A DNA stretch of 64,000 nucleotides from Monomorium pharaonis (Eukaryota > Arthropoda > Insecta > Hymenoptera > Formicidae). The notes beneath the pieces are model-generated. The model was not told where the DNA came from, searched no databases, and was given only the letters and a program-made list of their open reading frames with translations. Positions 1 through 11,399 of the stretch are shown one piece after another. Made by a program: the position numbers and the translations under genes. Positions within the stretch are counted from its first letter, which is position 1; each line of letters begins with the position of its first letter. The stretch is from positions 5,354,869 through 5,418,868 of the forward strand of contig NC_050477.1 of assembly GCF_013373865.1 (NCBI RefSeq), read 5' to 3'.

Positions 1-1147
1 TGTATATATTATTATCTAGGGATGTGTTAATTAAACAATCTTTAAAGCACCTTACAATTTCTCCGCAAAATTTGTTTAAAATCTTGGAACAATGTTTTTT
101 AATGTTCTATGGAAGATAAAATTTTTGTAAGGAGTGTTTTACAATATTATTAGAATATTTATCAAAGATCAAAATCTACTGTCAGAAATCAGAATGAAAG
201 CTACTTTAAAGCACATCCTGTACACATTGCATGCGAACTTGAATGAACGAGTGAATGAATGAAAGACTCGTGAATCATTCGAACAGGAAGTTCAAGGCCG
301 CCCGTTACGATACTGAGAGAGACGCACATCTATATATCGTATTGTACGTTATCAAGAGCACGCAATGCGTGCGGTCATTCAACATCCTTCTGTCGCGAAC
401 TCTGGGAAAAGGTCGACGTCCTCGTCACCAGTTTCCAGAGGAAAGAGGAACGTACTCGCAATTAGCGACAACATAGCCACATCCTCCAGATATTCTGCGA
501 ATATTTTTAAAACATGCTCCTTGAAAAAAATCTGAGGAATACTGGCAAAACAGTCTAAGAATATTCAAAGATTTTTTTTTTTTCAAGAAAGTTTCTCGAG
601 GATATTTCTAGAAAATAAAAATGTAAAGAATTATTTTTATATTTTTGATAATTATGTTGGATAAGAAATCTTATATTTTTTTATAAGAAAAATATTTTCG
701 GTAGAGAAGAATCTTTAATTATCATTTCTTATTTTTCAAAACTATCAAATAATACTGATTTTTTAACTTTTTCTTAAATTCTATGAAAAACTTGAATAGA
801 AAAAATATTCTGTAGTGTATGTTTCAGCCGTGTAAAATTGAAAATAAAGAATCTTTTGTCCATCTTTCACGTTGCATGCGAAAGAAGGAGGTCGCCTTCG
901 TCAATCTCAATACCGATCGGTTTCCAAAAGAGGCTCTCGAGAAGGATGATGATGATATCGAAAGGGCAGAAATTCGGCCGCGGTGACTCATGTTCCGCTC
1001 GTGCGCGACATCACGCATGGAAACGCGAACAAGACCACGGGGTCCCGTAAGTTCCCATAACCGAGGGCCAAGGTAACCTGGGCGACGGTGAGTCACGAAG
1101 GAATTCCAGCTGTGCGAGCACGATCAGGCCTTGCAAACAGAGACAGA

Positions 1148-1148
<1 letters not shown>

Positions 1149-1242
<94 letters not shown>
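1149..1242. repeat. (GA)n microsatellite
   Basis: Nearly pure GA dinucleotide run of about 94 bp with one early GAAA interruption. It creates artificial Arg-Glu (plus strand) and Ser-Leu (minus strand) repeats in overlapping ORFs, which should not be taken as proteins. Confidence 0.97.
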
Positions 1243-1245
<3 letters not shown>

Positions 1246-2776
1246 CCCCGAAATCCCCCTCTAGGTCAGTAGACTCGGGTTGTTGCATATCTACTCGCGT
1301 GTTTTGGCGACGATGCGTGCGCGTACGTGCTCGCATGCGTGATCGGTTCTGCAAGACATGGCCTCCTGCTTGAAAATATTTGCAATTGTTACATCTTATC
1401 CTCTTCAGCTCCTTTCATAACGTACCCAATTCATATCATTTTTATTCAGTTGAACGACAAAGTGAGTCCTTTCAGAACGACTTTTTTAGGCTCACCTCTT
1501 GCGGGGAGGCAAATTTTTTCTAAATTACGCGGGAATCCATCGAGATTACATGAGAGATAATAATTCTCGATCGAGAAGATTGAGACGCAGAAGAAAAAGA
1601 TGCCTGAGAAGTACACGATGCATCTCGGGTGCACTCTTCCCGAAGGGGCGCGGATGTATGCAGAGCGCATCGCCATGACTCATCGCTCGGCGGCTTCACG
1701 AGCGGTGCGTAGAATGCGAAAGTCGAGTGCTGCCCATCTCGTCTTGCGTGTCGTTATATTGCGTGCATGACAATACACGGGGATATTGCACTACACCACT
1801 GCACCGTTATAACGACCAGACAACGTAGCGATGGCCCAATGGCTCTCACGTACAAATACAGCGCAGCTCTTCTCGGATCACATGGAAACTCCGTACTCAG
1901 ACTGAATTACGCGATGGACTGACGTGATATCAAATATGAACTGCACTATATTATTTTATGTTACGATTATGATTATGATTATTACATGAAATGAGAATCC
2001 CCATGCTTATTTCCGCAACAAGAAACTGAATTAAATATTCATTTAAATTTTGTAGAAAAATTTCAGATAGATCAACAAAATTTTTTATGTAGCTTTAGAA
2101 TAAATTAATTTTATTACATGTCTTTATGTATTTTTAAAGTACAACCACAAAAAAAATTTAAATGTTGAATATTAAATTTGAGAAAATACTAAATAGAAAT
2201 AATATAAACTAAGATAATTTGTCTGAATTACATAGACCTAATTTATCAAAAATACATAATTTAGAAACAATATATTGTTGCTAATTTTTCAAATAAAAAC
2301 TCACGAGTTACACGAGAGTTTGGATAATATATTTATTACTAATCAATTTAGCATTATCAAAAAAAATAAAAATATAAGTTTTAGAAAAAGAAGATAGAAA
2401 AGTAGAATTTAAAAGTAAAATTTTGAAGGTTTTCCTGGGTACAAATAAAATCCCATGAAAATCTACAATTTTCAAAGATAAATTCCCATGGGAAATCTGC
2501 AAATTTTTACATTTTCCCAGTTTTCCCGATAGTAAACGTTCTGTAAATTTTTATAAGTTATAAAATTGCGTTTCTGAAAAAGCATTTGTGTATTTCGGAT
2601 CATCCCGCTCGTGAAGAGGAAATTTATTCTCGCCGATAAACCCACAATCGGGTCGGGCCAATGTTCGCAAAAAGATACGTGTTTGTACAAACCCAGACGG
2701 CGATATGCGATACATTCAACACAAAGGATTCCCCGGAGGAAAAAAAGTAGCGGAGATCCAGTCTACCGGCAATTCA

Positions 2777-2822
2777 CATGGAAATTAAAAAGAGCACTCA
2801 CCTGAAACAGAGAAAAAAAATA
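2777..2822 (-). promoter_or_regulatory. Recursive splice site (ratchet point, zero-nucleotide exon)
   Basis: On the minus strand a T-rich tract of about 16 nt ending CTCTGTTTCAG (AG at 2803-2802) is followed directly by the donor GTGAGTG (GT at 2801-2800). An acceptor fused to a near-consensus donor with nothing between is the signature of a recursive splice site, used in insects to remove very long introns in steps. A possible branch sequence GACTAAA lies about 25-30 nt upstream of the AG. It is on the same strand as, and about 7.6 kb downstream of, the first-exon donor at 10420. Function is inferred from the motif; no RNA data are visible. Confidence 0.65.
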
Positions 2823-4767
2823 TTTCTTTAGTCACACGATCGTCGCGCAACGAATTAGAATATGAATAGACGAGGCAAGATACACCGGACCCCTTTTAAT
2901 CACGAATCCCCGACGTGTCCTACGCCCACTGTGTGTCCTTTACCGACTGTCATGCGACGCGATCAAAAATTTAACAGATTAGTAACCGAAAGAGTTTTTC
3001 CCGTCTTCTTCTCGCGACTGAGTTATCGCAATAGATAATCAGCGATTTGATTATTCACTTGCGAAACGATACAATTGTATATGAAATACATAGATCTGAA
3101 TAAAAAAACATTACTGAAAGGTAATAATAGGCTTATTATTTTTATCAGATCTCTGAAAAAGCATATTTTGAAGTAACAAAAGCTTTTTAAGCATTTTATT
3201 ATAGTTATAAATTTTTGTATATTAATTTTGTCAGATTTTTATTTGTTCAATGAAATTAAAAACTTCGCCATCTTCGTTTTACAGTACTCTGTATGAATCC
3301 AATATAAATCACTCAGTGAGAAAAAAAGAAGAGATAAGTGTTTACTAATTATACTTAAAAAGATAATTATAATTATACCTCTCGATAAAACGGCGCTCGT
3401 TATTCGGGTTGTTTCTTTAATTGCGAATAACAAACGCGACGGAATAACGGTTGTATCATTATTTACCAAACGTCTCGTATTTATCGGATGGAGGAAGAAA
3501 GTGGAGGCTGGATAAAAGCGGAACGCCGGGGAGAAACGACGAAGACGAGGAAAATGCGTGGGCATCGTTAATCAGGAATGGCGCCACTCGAGGCGGATTA
3601 TCAACCTGCAAGTCTGCGAGGTGCGCCGGTAAAAATGCGCACGAGAGGACCAGGGGAAAAACCAGCGAGAAACAAGATCCTGTAAACTCGACTCGATGTA
3701 AATGACCGCGCGATCGCAATCGCGATCGCACCCGCTTACATCGGGGATCCGCTGCTGCACTCGTGGCGCACATGTAACGAGACACGCGATAGAAATATGA
3801 TTCACAGCGTTCGTGTAGAGTGCGCCTAATTTCTATTCTAGAGAGAGAAGTTCGAGATTTCGTAGAAATACAAAAATCTAAATTACCATAAAATAAGAAA
3901 ATTATTATTCCTCTAAAAAAATTATAAGTTTTGTTCCTAAAATAAGCAAGTCGCAATTAATGTTTATTTCTTAAAACAAAGACGTTTTATTTGATAGCTC
4001 AGAAAATAAAAATACATAAATTTAATTTTCCAAACGATAAATTAAAAGGAAATATATTACTTTTCCTAAAGCGCGGGTTTTTGTAACTTTTACCGTCAAA
4101 TAGTTATGTAACTAATAAAGAAGGACATATGCCAAATAAAACATTATAAAATATTGCTTTTGTAATGACGATCGTAAAGTCCAATTTGACTTTTTTAAAG
4201 CAATAAATCTTTCTGTGTTTTCTATAGTACTTTTATCTAAATGTCAACACGTAATTAAATGAATCATTAAGTAAAAGAAACTGATAGCGCCTGGAAGGCT
4301 GACAAATATTGGTCGCAGGAGAAAAAAGTGCTACAAAATGGGTCGCATGTGACCGCATTAGAATGCTAATTCTTGTAACGAGCGCCTGTAGGATCGTTAG
4401 TCCTTACAAAGTACAAGATAACGCGCCGCTAAATGACTCTTCCGCCCGCAAGGACGCAAGTCAATTATCTTTTTTTTTCATTAATTTGCATCTTTTACTG
4501 CCGTACTCTACGTTTATAACACCGGTGACCATTGCAGATATAATAAACGACATAAAAAGGTTCTTCTCTCGAAGGAAATAACGTCCATGAATTTTTTGCG
4601 GCTGCCAACTGTGCAATTAAAATAATTAAAGACACAATAAAGTTTGTAGACGCAATAGCATTTCAATTTAAAAAAGAACGATGAAGCAATAAAAGGCAAA
4701 GATTATAATATTTTAAACTTATGTACATACAAAGTACATGTAAAACATTTTTGTGAAATTGCAAATG

Positions 4768-4814
4768 ATTCGCTGCAGAAGTGAGTAATTTTGAGACTTA
4801 CTTCTGCAGCGAAT
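4768..4814. repeat. 19-bp stem hairpin
   Basis: A 47-nt inverted repeat starting ATTCGCTGCAGAAGT and ending ACTTCTGCAGCGAAT. The stem is 19 bp, continuous apart from one G-U pair, with a loop of about 9 nt. The flanks (TTGC/GCAA) can pair again beyond a small internal loop, giving a fold of roughly 70 nt. It may be a MITE remnant or a structured RNA; it matches no microRNA I know. Confidence 0.6.
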
Positions 4815-7800
4815 ATTAATGTCGCAATGCTTTAGTTAATAATTGTCACTAAATGCGCGATTATTCGACCGAATTTTTAGACTGTTATTCGAAACTTCAA
4901 ACGCATTATTATGAATTCTTTAATCGCGTTTTAATTGTTAAAAATAAATTATACGAATTATCTTTTGCCGCAAAAAGTCCCGGGGAATACGGGAAATTCT
5001 TTCAGTTACAGAAAAAAAAATGCGACGAAGAACAGCCTTGGAGTTCTAAAATCGTACAACGGTTTTCAATGTTTGCATCTAGAAATAAAGATGCAAATAC
5101 GCAAAGACGGTGAAGGCGATACCTGAATTCCTTCAGAAATTCTACTTTGAAGCGCCGCGACGAATTGGCCGCATTCCATTATCACACGTGCAATTCTCAT
5201 AAAATTAAATGATCCAAGCGCCAGCTGCTACGCGGTCTAACGGAATACTTTAATATGAGAGAAGCTTCTCGCTCCTATAAAAAGGATTTCATAATCACGT
5301 CAGTAAAAAAAAAAAGATGCCGTACGTACCCGAGTTCAATTAATTGAACGTCGTTTCGATAATGCTCTCGTGCACCACTAAGCGCGTGGATTTACAAAAA
5401 ACGTTCGATACCACTCGACGGAAAATCGATATGATCGAAAGTTCAAACAGACTTCGAATCGCTTATCTTAAAAATATATGTATATTACACTTGTCGTATA
5501 ATTGTAAAAGATTATGAGATTATATCAAGTTTTCCCCGAGTAAAAACATCTGTTCATGATACTAAATTAAGTTGATGCTCGACGGCTTAAAGATTAAACA
5601 TAGAAAATAACTTTTATTAAAAAAAAAAAAAAGATTTCTTTAAGTAAAATAATAGAATACTGCACAGATTCTATTGTCTAATTATCGTACATATCCTACT
5701 TATGTAATATTTACGGAACAGCCTGAGTAAGCAAGATAAAGCGCCAAAAAACATAAATATTATTATCGGTAGCATCTTTTTTTTTTCCTGTTCTTTTTCT
5801 GAAACCGATGACTCAGGAATGACATTTTCTTCTTCGGAGCCGGAGAGGCGCGCGCGTGTCGCGTTGCATAAGATTTGCGTGACATTTCTGCGACAACAGA
5901 AATACGATTCGATGGCTAGACTACGTCGTGAAGGCGTTATTCGATACGCCACCACGGTGACCGGCCAGTCAAGTTTACATCCCGGTACGACGGTACCTGT
6001 ACCCAATGTGCGTAAGTGAGCCCGTGTAACTATGCAAGCACGCGAACTCGCTTTCATCGAAATTAATAATTGATGAAAAGAGAAGTGCCGATTTCAGAAG
6101 AAGAAGCAATCCAATTATTCCGCTTATATCGCTTTTAAGACAACATTTGCACAAGTAACCTGTAAAAAAAAAAGACTTTATTTTTCGACTAGTAATGTGT
6201 ATATCTACTACTGTTAATATGTTTCCATGACAGTTTCGAATTTTATCGTTATGAAGAGTTATGACGTTGTTCCGCGCTTGTCCAACACGGATATTAATTA
6301 TTCTCTATTATAATGAGATACCATTTGCTCGAAATAGCTCTTGTCATCCAAGAAGATCGGATCGAGTGCCAACGATTGGATAACACTTAAGATACCGTAT
6401 TTATGTAAATAACGTTTAACGAGGATCAAGATTGCGTATTAAAACCCTGGTAACGCTCTTACGCGTCTCACGTGACCGCCTCTTATCGGTGATAATTGTA
6501 GCATTAAGTCACGCCATGATTACTGGATCTCCTGTTTCACTCTGGGGAAATGCTTCAGCGAACCCGGAATTCACTCACGACCACAACTGCGCGAATCCTC
6601 GAATGTGAATGATACGTATTGTTAGGCTAGCCGGTCTCTAGCCCCGTCTCGTTGTATTACGACCGCAGATTAAACGCATCCGGTCTCCGGTTCGGCATGC
6701 GGTAAGCTTTGGTGAAGAAAGTGTGCTACGTCGATTCCGTACAAAGCGACCCATTAGTTGATACTCGCGTATTAACGATGTATCCTCTTCGAACGACAAA
6801 TAAATGGGATAAGATAATCGTGCCTGTAATAGGATCTCCGTCGCTCTAATGAAGCCGTCTAGCAGCGAGAGCTCTTAGCTCCAACCGGCCATGTAGCAGC
6901 CAACTGATTCTCGTTTTGTACGCAAATCTCCATTAATTATCCCTCATTAATTACATTGTACAAAGGCAACAACAAATACAGGGAGAATTACTAAGACTGA
7001 ATGAGCAATCCCTAAATTATCGTTAAGAAGCAAAGAGACGAGACGAGGTAGTTAAACAAATGTAAATTTCTCCGACGGCGTCGCACGAAAACAGTATTCT
7101 ATCTCCCAACTCTCGGCAATTTAATGCGAGTTACGCTTAATGACCAACCGCTTGATTGTCTTAACAAGACCACTCCTTCCCTCAACTTGTTTTTTTTTCC
7201 CTCTTTTTTTTTGTACGCGCTTACCTCGAGGATAAAGAATAAAAAAAGGAGGATATAAAAGTTAGAGATATAACTGTAAACAAAATTCGAAGAGGCTAAA
7301 TATACTAAATAAACTATAAAAAATATATATGTATAAGCTTCTAATTATTCAATATTGTCTTTTTCATAGGATAGAAAATTAATAACACGTAAATTTCAAT
7401 TTGATATGGAGTAAGTTCGGTTAAAAATAGATTAAACATATACTAGGGCGTACACACGATAAATTTCATCTCCGCGTAAATAAGTTCCCAGGAGAGGCGA
7501 GATAAAGGTCAATTAGCTAATTTAATTTCATAATGAAGTTATCAATTTAGAATATTCTGTATGAGACTTGAAATGCCAAGTCTCACGCGTATTGAGGATT
7601 CTTAATATTAAAATTCTCGCGTATGACTCTAGTTAATATTTCTGAACGAAGACAAGGAACGGAAAGGATCAGAGAGACTGAAAGGGAGAGGGTGAGGAGG
7701 GAAAAAGATCCGAGAGCGCCGCCCACGGAGAGCGGATGCCGGGTCGGCGGGGTCACTTCTCCAGCAAAATGAATCTTTTATGCCTCTCTTATGACGGAGT

Positions 7801-8378
7801 CGCTTTTACGACGCTCCTTCGCGTCCTCGCGCACGCACGCGCGCGAGAACGAGGCGTTCTTTCTCCAGACTCAACAAGGAAAAAATCGACCCCGGCAGGC
7901 TCGTCGTTTCACCCGCACGTTAAAGTGACTGAATGGGATCGGAGCATGAATCGGATTAATCTTGCAAAACAAAGTTTAATTGCGCGAACAAAACATTTAA
8001 TTTTAAACAAAATTACATTTCTTGTCTGACTTTACACTGAATTTGTGTTTAGCACGAAAATTACATCAAATGATATAAACTTTTGAAGAATAAAAAAAAA
8101 AATAGCACGGAATCAGTTGGGAAATATACATAAAATTATATGTTGTGTTTTCTATAAAATTAAATTTATCTGCGTAAAGTATTTGCTTAATCAGATTTTT
8201 AATATTATACGAGTTGAAAACAATGATTTATCTAGGCCTCGGAAAAAAACGGTCGTGGCCTATAAAAATTCTCGACTTCCTTCGGGCTATTTCAGACATA
8301 AGCCGCAGCAGCTTTCCTAATGCGAGGTCTTATACACGTGGAAGAACAAAATGCCGCCGCCGGCATCAGCACATCAAC

Positions 8379-8421
8379 GTTCTCTCTCTCTCTTTCTCTC
8401 TTTCTCTCTTCTTCTCTTTCG
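8379..8421. repeat. (CT)n interrupted microsatellite
   Basis: Pyrimidine run of CT repeats with TTT interruptions. Overlapping ORFs with Ser-Leu-Phe runs on both strands derive from it. Confidence 0.85.
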
Positions 8422-9024
8422 TGCGATATATTGATATTAATGTCCCAACGACCATGGAGTATCCGCTTAATGGGAACGATCGTTGCTCGTGCCACGAGCC
8501 ACCCTATTATTCAATTCAACAACGCGACCCCACGTGTCTCGTGACGCCTTCTAATTGCCAACCGGAAAAATTCCTAGACGTATCCTTGGACAATTACCAG
8601 CTCTCAAAATTTTCAATAAATTTAGAAAAATTAACAGTTCGTTGAAAATTATATATAATGGCAAGAAAGACTTTTTGTACAGCTAAAAACTGGATAGATT
8701 AGCTAAAGAATTAAATCAGGCTATATTCAAAGTCGTGAAAAAAATAGCGTGTAATTAAATTGTCGATAATTTTATATTAAAATATATTTTAAAAATCATG
8801 CGTGAATCTTAAAGTCTATCTCATTGCTATTTTAATAAAAACGATTAATGCACTCGAAACCATTATTAACGACATGTCTGTCTTGGTTAGTCGCGATAAA
8901 ACCAAATAGAAAATAATGGAACGTGAAAGATGCATTAACGAAACCGAACCAGACGAGACAAATGCTTTTCTATTACGAGGAAACCGTTCTAAATATAACG
9001 AAACTTAAATACCACATTGCATAG

Positions 9025-9057
9025 AGAGAGAGAGAGACAGAAAGAGAGAGAGAGAAG
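9025..9057. repeat. (GA)n microsatellite
   Basis: Short GA-rich run with ACA and AAA interruptions, within an AT-rich region without genes. Confidence 0.85.
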
Positions 9058-10420
9058 AAAATGCAATCGCGAATTTTACAAGAAAATTGCGCATTTGAAG
9101 AACACGTCCTATAATTTTCTCAGTACTAGAGTATTTCCGATCCTGACGTAATTAATTCGGCAATGCTGATACAGATTTGGCTAAAGGTATAAAGTGTCTT
9201 TCATAAGTTTTGCTAAGCTAAGGCAAACGGTAAAGTGGCAACTTAAATACAAAGATTTTTATAGATTGGAATTAATACATCCTAATCAAAATAAAACATG
9301 TCGAAATACAATTAAATATTCAATAAATACAGTAAAAAAATATTAAATCAATTCTGAGAGACGTTAACAAATATTAAAATATTCCAAAATATTTTATTTT
9401 TTATTGAAATTCATTTTTAATTTGTAGGTATTCATTAGTTCAATTTTCCACGATTTACCAAAAATCCTTCAAATCTTTTGCTAAAAATACATTTATAGAA
9501 AAAATTTGCTTATTCTTCATATTCTCTTTACAAGAATCGTATAAAGATAAGTCGTTTCGAATCGCGGAAGACCGTTTTTGCACATTAGCATGCATATATC
9601 AGGAGGAAAAAAAGTTGTTTTGTATCAATACAAAAGATAATTAATAGTTTCCATTTCGCAATGAATAAAATGACACGCATGTGACGTTCGGCAGAAAAAA
9701 AAATCGTTTCGCAGCAGCACACGAGAGTTTAATAAACCAGAAGAGCTCAGTTAGTCGTCATTACATAAGTCAACGCCAGCTGTTCGCGAGATTCGCCCAC
9801 CGACCAGAAAAAGATTGCAGTTCGTCTGAAACGTCAGGCATAAACGTGGCGACGCGCCAGGAAAGACGCCACGAAAAATATACGTGGCAACGCACTTGTT
9901 ATGTCTCCCGTTTTTATTTTCCTTCCTCCCCAAAAAAGTTTCTCGCGTTTTCGTGCGTCGCGCTGACTGAAAAAGACGGTCATATTCACGGCCAAATATT
10001 GTTCGATTTAATCCCAAACATGAATTACAATCTTACCCGATAAGGGCAATAGCTTTTAATCCAATTGTATCTATTGCGGATAATCCAAGATAAAATTAAT
10101 CTTAATTCTGCGATTGTGCCTACGGAGTCGAGTCTTTCAAAGATACAAGATCAAAAAACGCTGATGCGAGTTATAACACACAAAGGCAATATAAAATTAA
10201 AATTTATACTTATAAGCGCAATTTACAATTATTTCTTAAATAATTCTCACGGGCTAGATTACATCTCAAATTGCAATTACTAAACTTGTAAAGTCAATTC
10301 AACAAGATCTGCGTTACAATCGGTACTTTTCCTCGAGTTAAATTGAATGATGAGGAATCATCTGATTAGAATGCGATACGAGAATTTGTGTAACTGTTCG
10401 ATGATAGGTAGAGCTTTTAC

Positions 10421-10501
10421 CTTCGTGTGAAGACCCGAGAAGAAGGTACGCCGCGGCACGGAATACGACGACATGTTGATCTTATTGACGACCATTGTCA
10501 T
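10421..10501 (-). CDS. First coding exon of a minus-strand gene (27 codons, partial, product unknown)
   Basis: On the minus strand the ATG at 10501 has A at -3 and opens a frame beginning MTMVVNKINMSSYSVPR and ending SGLHTK at 10421. The donor follows directly as AAG|GTAAAAG, leaving phase 0. A second in-frame ATG lies two codons on (10495) and a third at codon 10. The exon sits about 835 nt downstream of a TATA/Initiator core promoter on the same strand, and a recursive splice site lies further along the presumed intron. I do not recognise the protein; short N-terminal exons of this kind are common in long insect regulatory and neural genes, but nothing here fixes its class. The next exon must lie left of 2801 or outside the window. 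The frame is short, so the call rests on the agreement of promoter, start, donor and ratchet site. Confidence 0.45.
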
Positions 10502-11336
10502 GCTAGCTGGCAAATGGATTTCCCTCTCGCGGTACGTCAATTCGAGGTCCGAAGTCTTCTCTCCTTCTTATCCGCTTGTCGTTCTCCTTCGACGTGCAGC
10601 ATCGACGTGACACCTCGCGTCGAGGACAACACGTTCGCGCTCGTCTCTCTACTATCAAATGTACTCATCCGCACGTTCCGTTTCGGACAAGTACTGCTGC
10701 GATCATTTCAGGATTTTCGCCGAGTTACAGTCCGCTGGGGAAAACTCGAAGAGTTTCTGGGCCACTCGCCGCGAATAGAAACGCGGACCCGAAGAGGCAA
10801 TAAACGATTCCCGTTATCGGAGTCCCCGTGATGGCGCAAGAACTCTCCTCGCGTAAAGATCTTCTCGAGAGCGATTCTCAGAGCGATCCTCTAGCTATTC
10901 GGTGTGTAACAATAATACCGAGTAGAACCCACCGAAAGTCGAGTATATTTTCGAAGAGTTCAATCGTTCTCTCTCTCTGAAGATTTATATTTACTTCCAG
11001 ATTCGACACAACGGCGCCGAATAGATCTCCCTTTCCGAACGTTCAGCACTTGGAGATCCCGTTTACTTAGGCAACGCCCGTCAAATTGTCGTTTTCAATT
11101 TTGACGCGACATGGAACGGAGCGACGTCGTGACGTCGAGGGGATCTCTCGCCTCGAGAGCTGTCGTTCGAAGTATATATCGCTGAGAGCGGGCACACAGT
11201 TTCTGCGTTTCGAAATCTCTACTTATCTTCGCGCGTCGCGAATCCCTTCGCCAAGGAAGAAAAATCCTAAGGAGGACCTGGCGCAACAGCGGAGAACCGT
11301 CGTGCCACCTTCGAGCCGAACGCGCGCGAGAACACT
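10502..11336 (-). other. Putative 5' untranslated leader of the minus-strand gene
   Basis: Sequence between the predicted initiation site (11336) and the ATG at 10501, about 835 nt, with higher GC than its surroundings. It contains upstream ATGs with very short frames, for example ATG at 11112 closed after five codons at 11095, and ATG at 10706 closed after thirteen codons. Such upstream ORFs would be expected to lower translation of the main frame. A spliced leader cannot be excluded. Confidence 0.35.
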
Positions 11337-11368
11337 GAGGGAGCGCTTGTCGGCTGTGCTATATATAG
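11336..11368 (-). promoter_or_regulatory. TATA + Initiator core promoter, minus strand
   Basis: On the minus strand CTATATATAG has its first T at 11367. TCAGTG, an arthropod Initiator match, places the +1 A at 11336, exactly 31 nt downstream. This is the canonical insect TATA-to-start spacing. A partial DPE-like GGTGG occupies +28 to +32. The flank is CpG-rich. The TATA box is palindromic and so reads on both strands, but no Initiator at the right spacing was seen on the plus strand. It would drive the transcript containing the exon at 10501-10421. Confidence 0.55.
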
Positions 11369-11399
11369 CCCCCCCTACCCCTCTGGTTCTCTAAACCGA

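Larger units (their letters stand above)
1..10420 (-). other. Putative first intron of a minus-strand gene; no exon recognised inside
   Basis: Interpreted as the intron following the first coding exon at 10501-10421; it runs past the left edge. Most of it is AT-rich with frequent stops in all six frames. Islands of higher GC at about 840-1090, 3450-3780, 5820-6020 and 7670-7930 hold ORFs of 60-165 codons on both strands. None has a recognisable domain or a convincing pair of splice sites. A recursive splice site (2801/2802), GA/CT microsatellites and a short hairpin (4768-4814) are listed separately. Intron status is inferred from the donor at 10420 and the ratchet site on the same strand. 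Confidence 0.45.

Noticed and set aside
1131..1373. Overlapping Arg-Glu and Ser-Leu repeat ORFs
   Set aside because: Pure product of the GA/CT microsatellite read in different frames.
1409..1460. Candidate 52-nt plus-strand microexon between a good acceptor and AAA|GTGAGT
   Set aside because: Two of three frames are open over so short a span, no partner exons exist, and the surrounding intron appears to belong to the other strand.
3459..3956. 165-codon minus-strand ORF with a hydrophobic stretch resembling a signal peptide
   Set aside because: The hydrophobic part is internal, the frame is Ser/Arg/Pro-rich, antisense frames are equally open, and no domain or splice site supports it.
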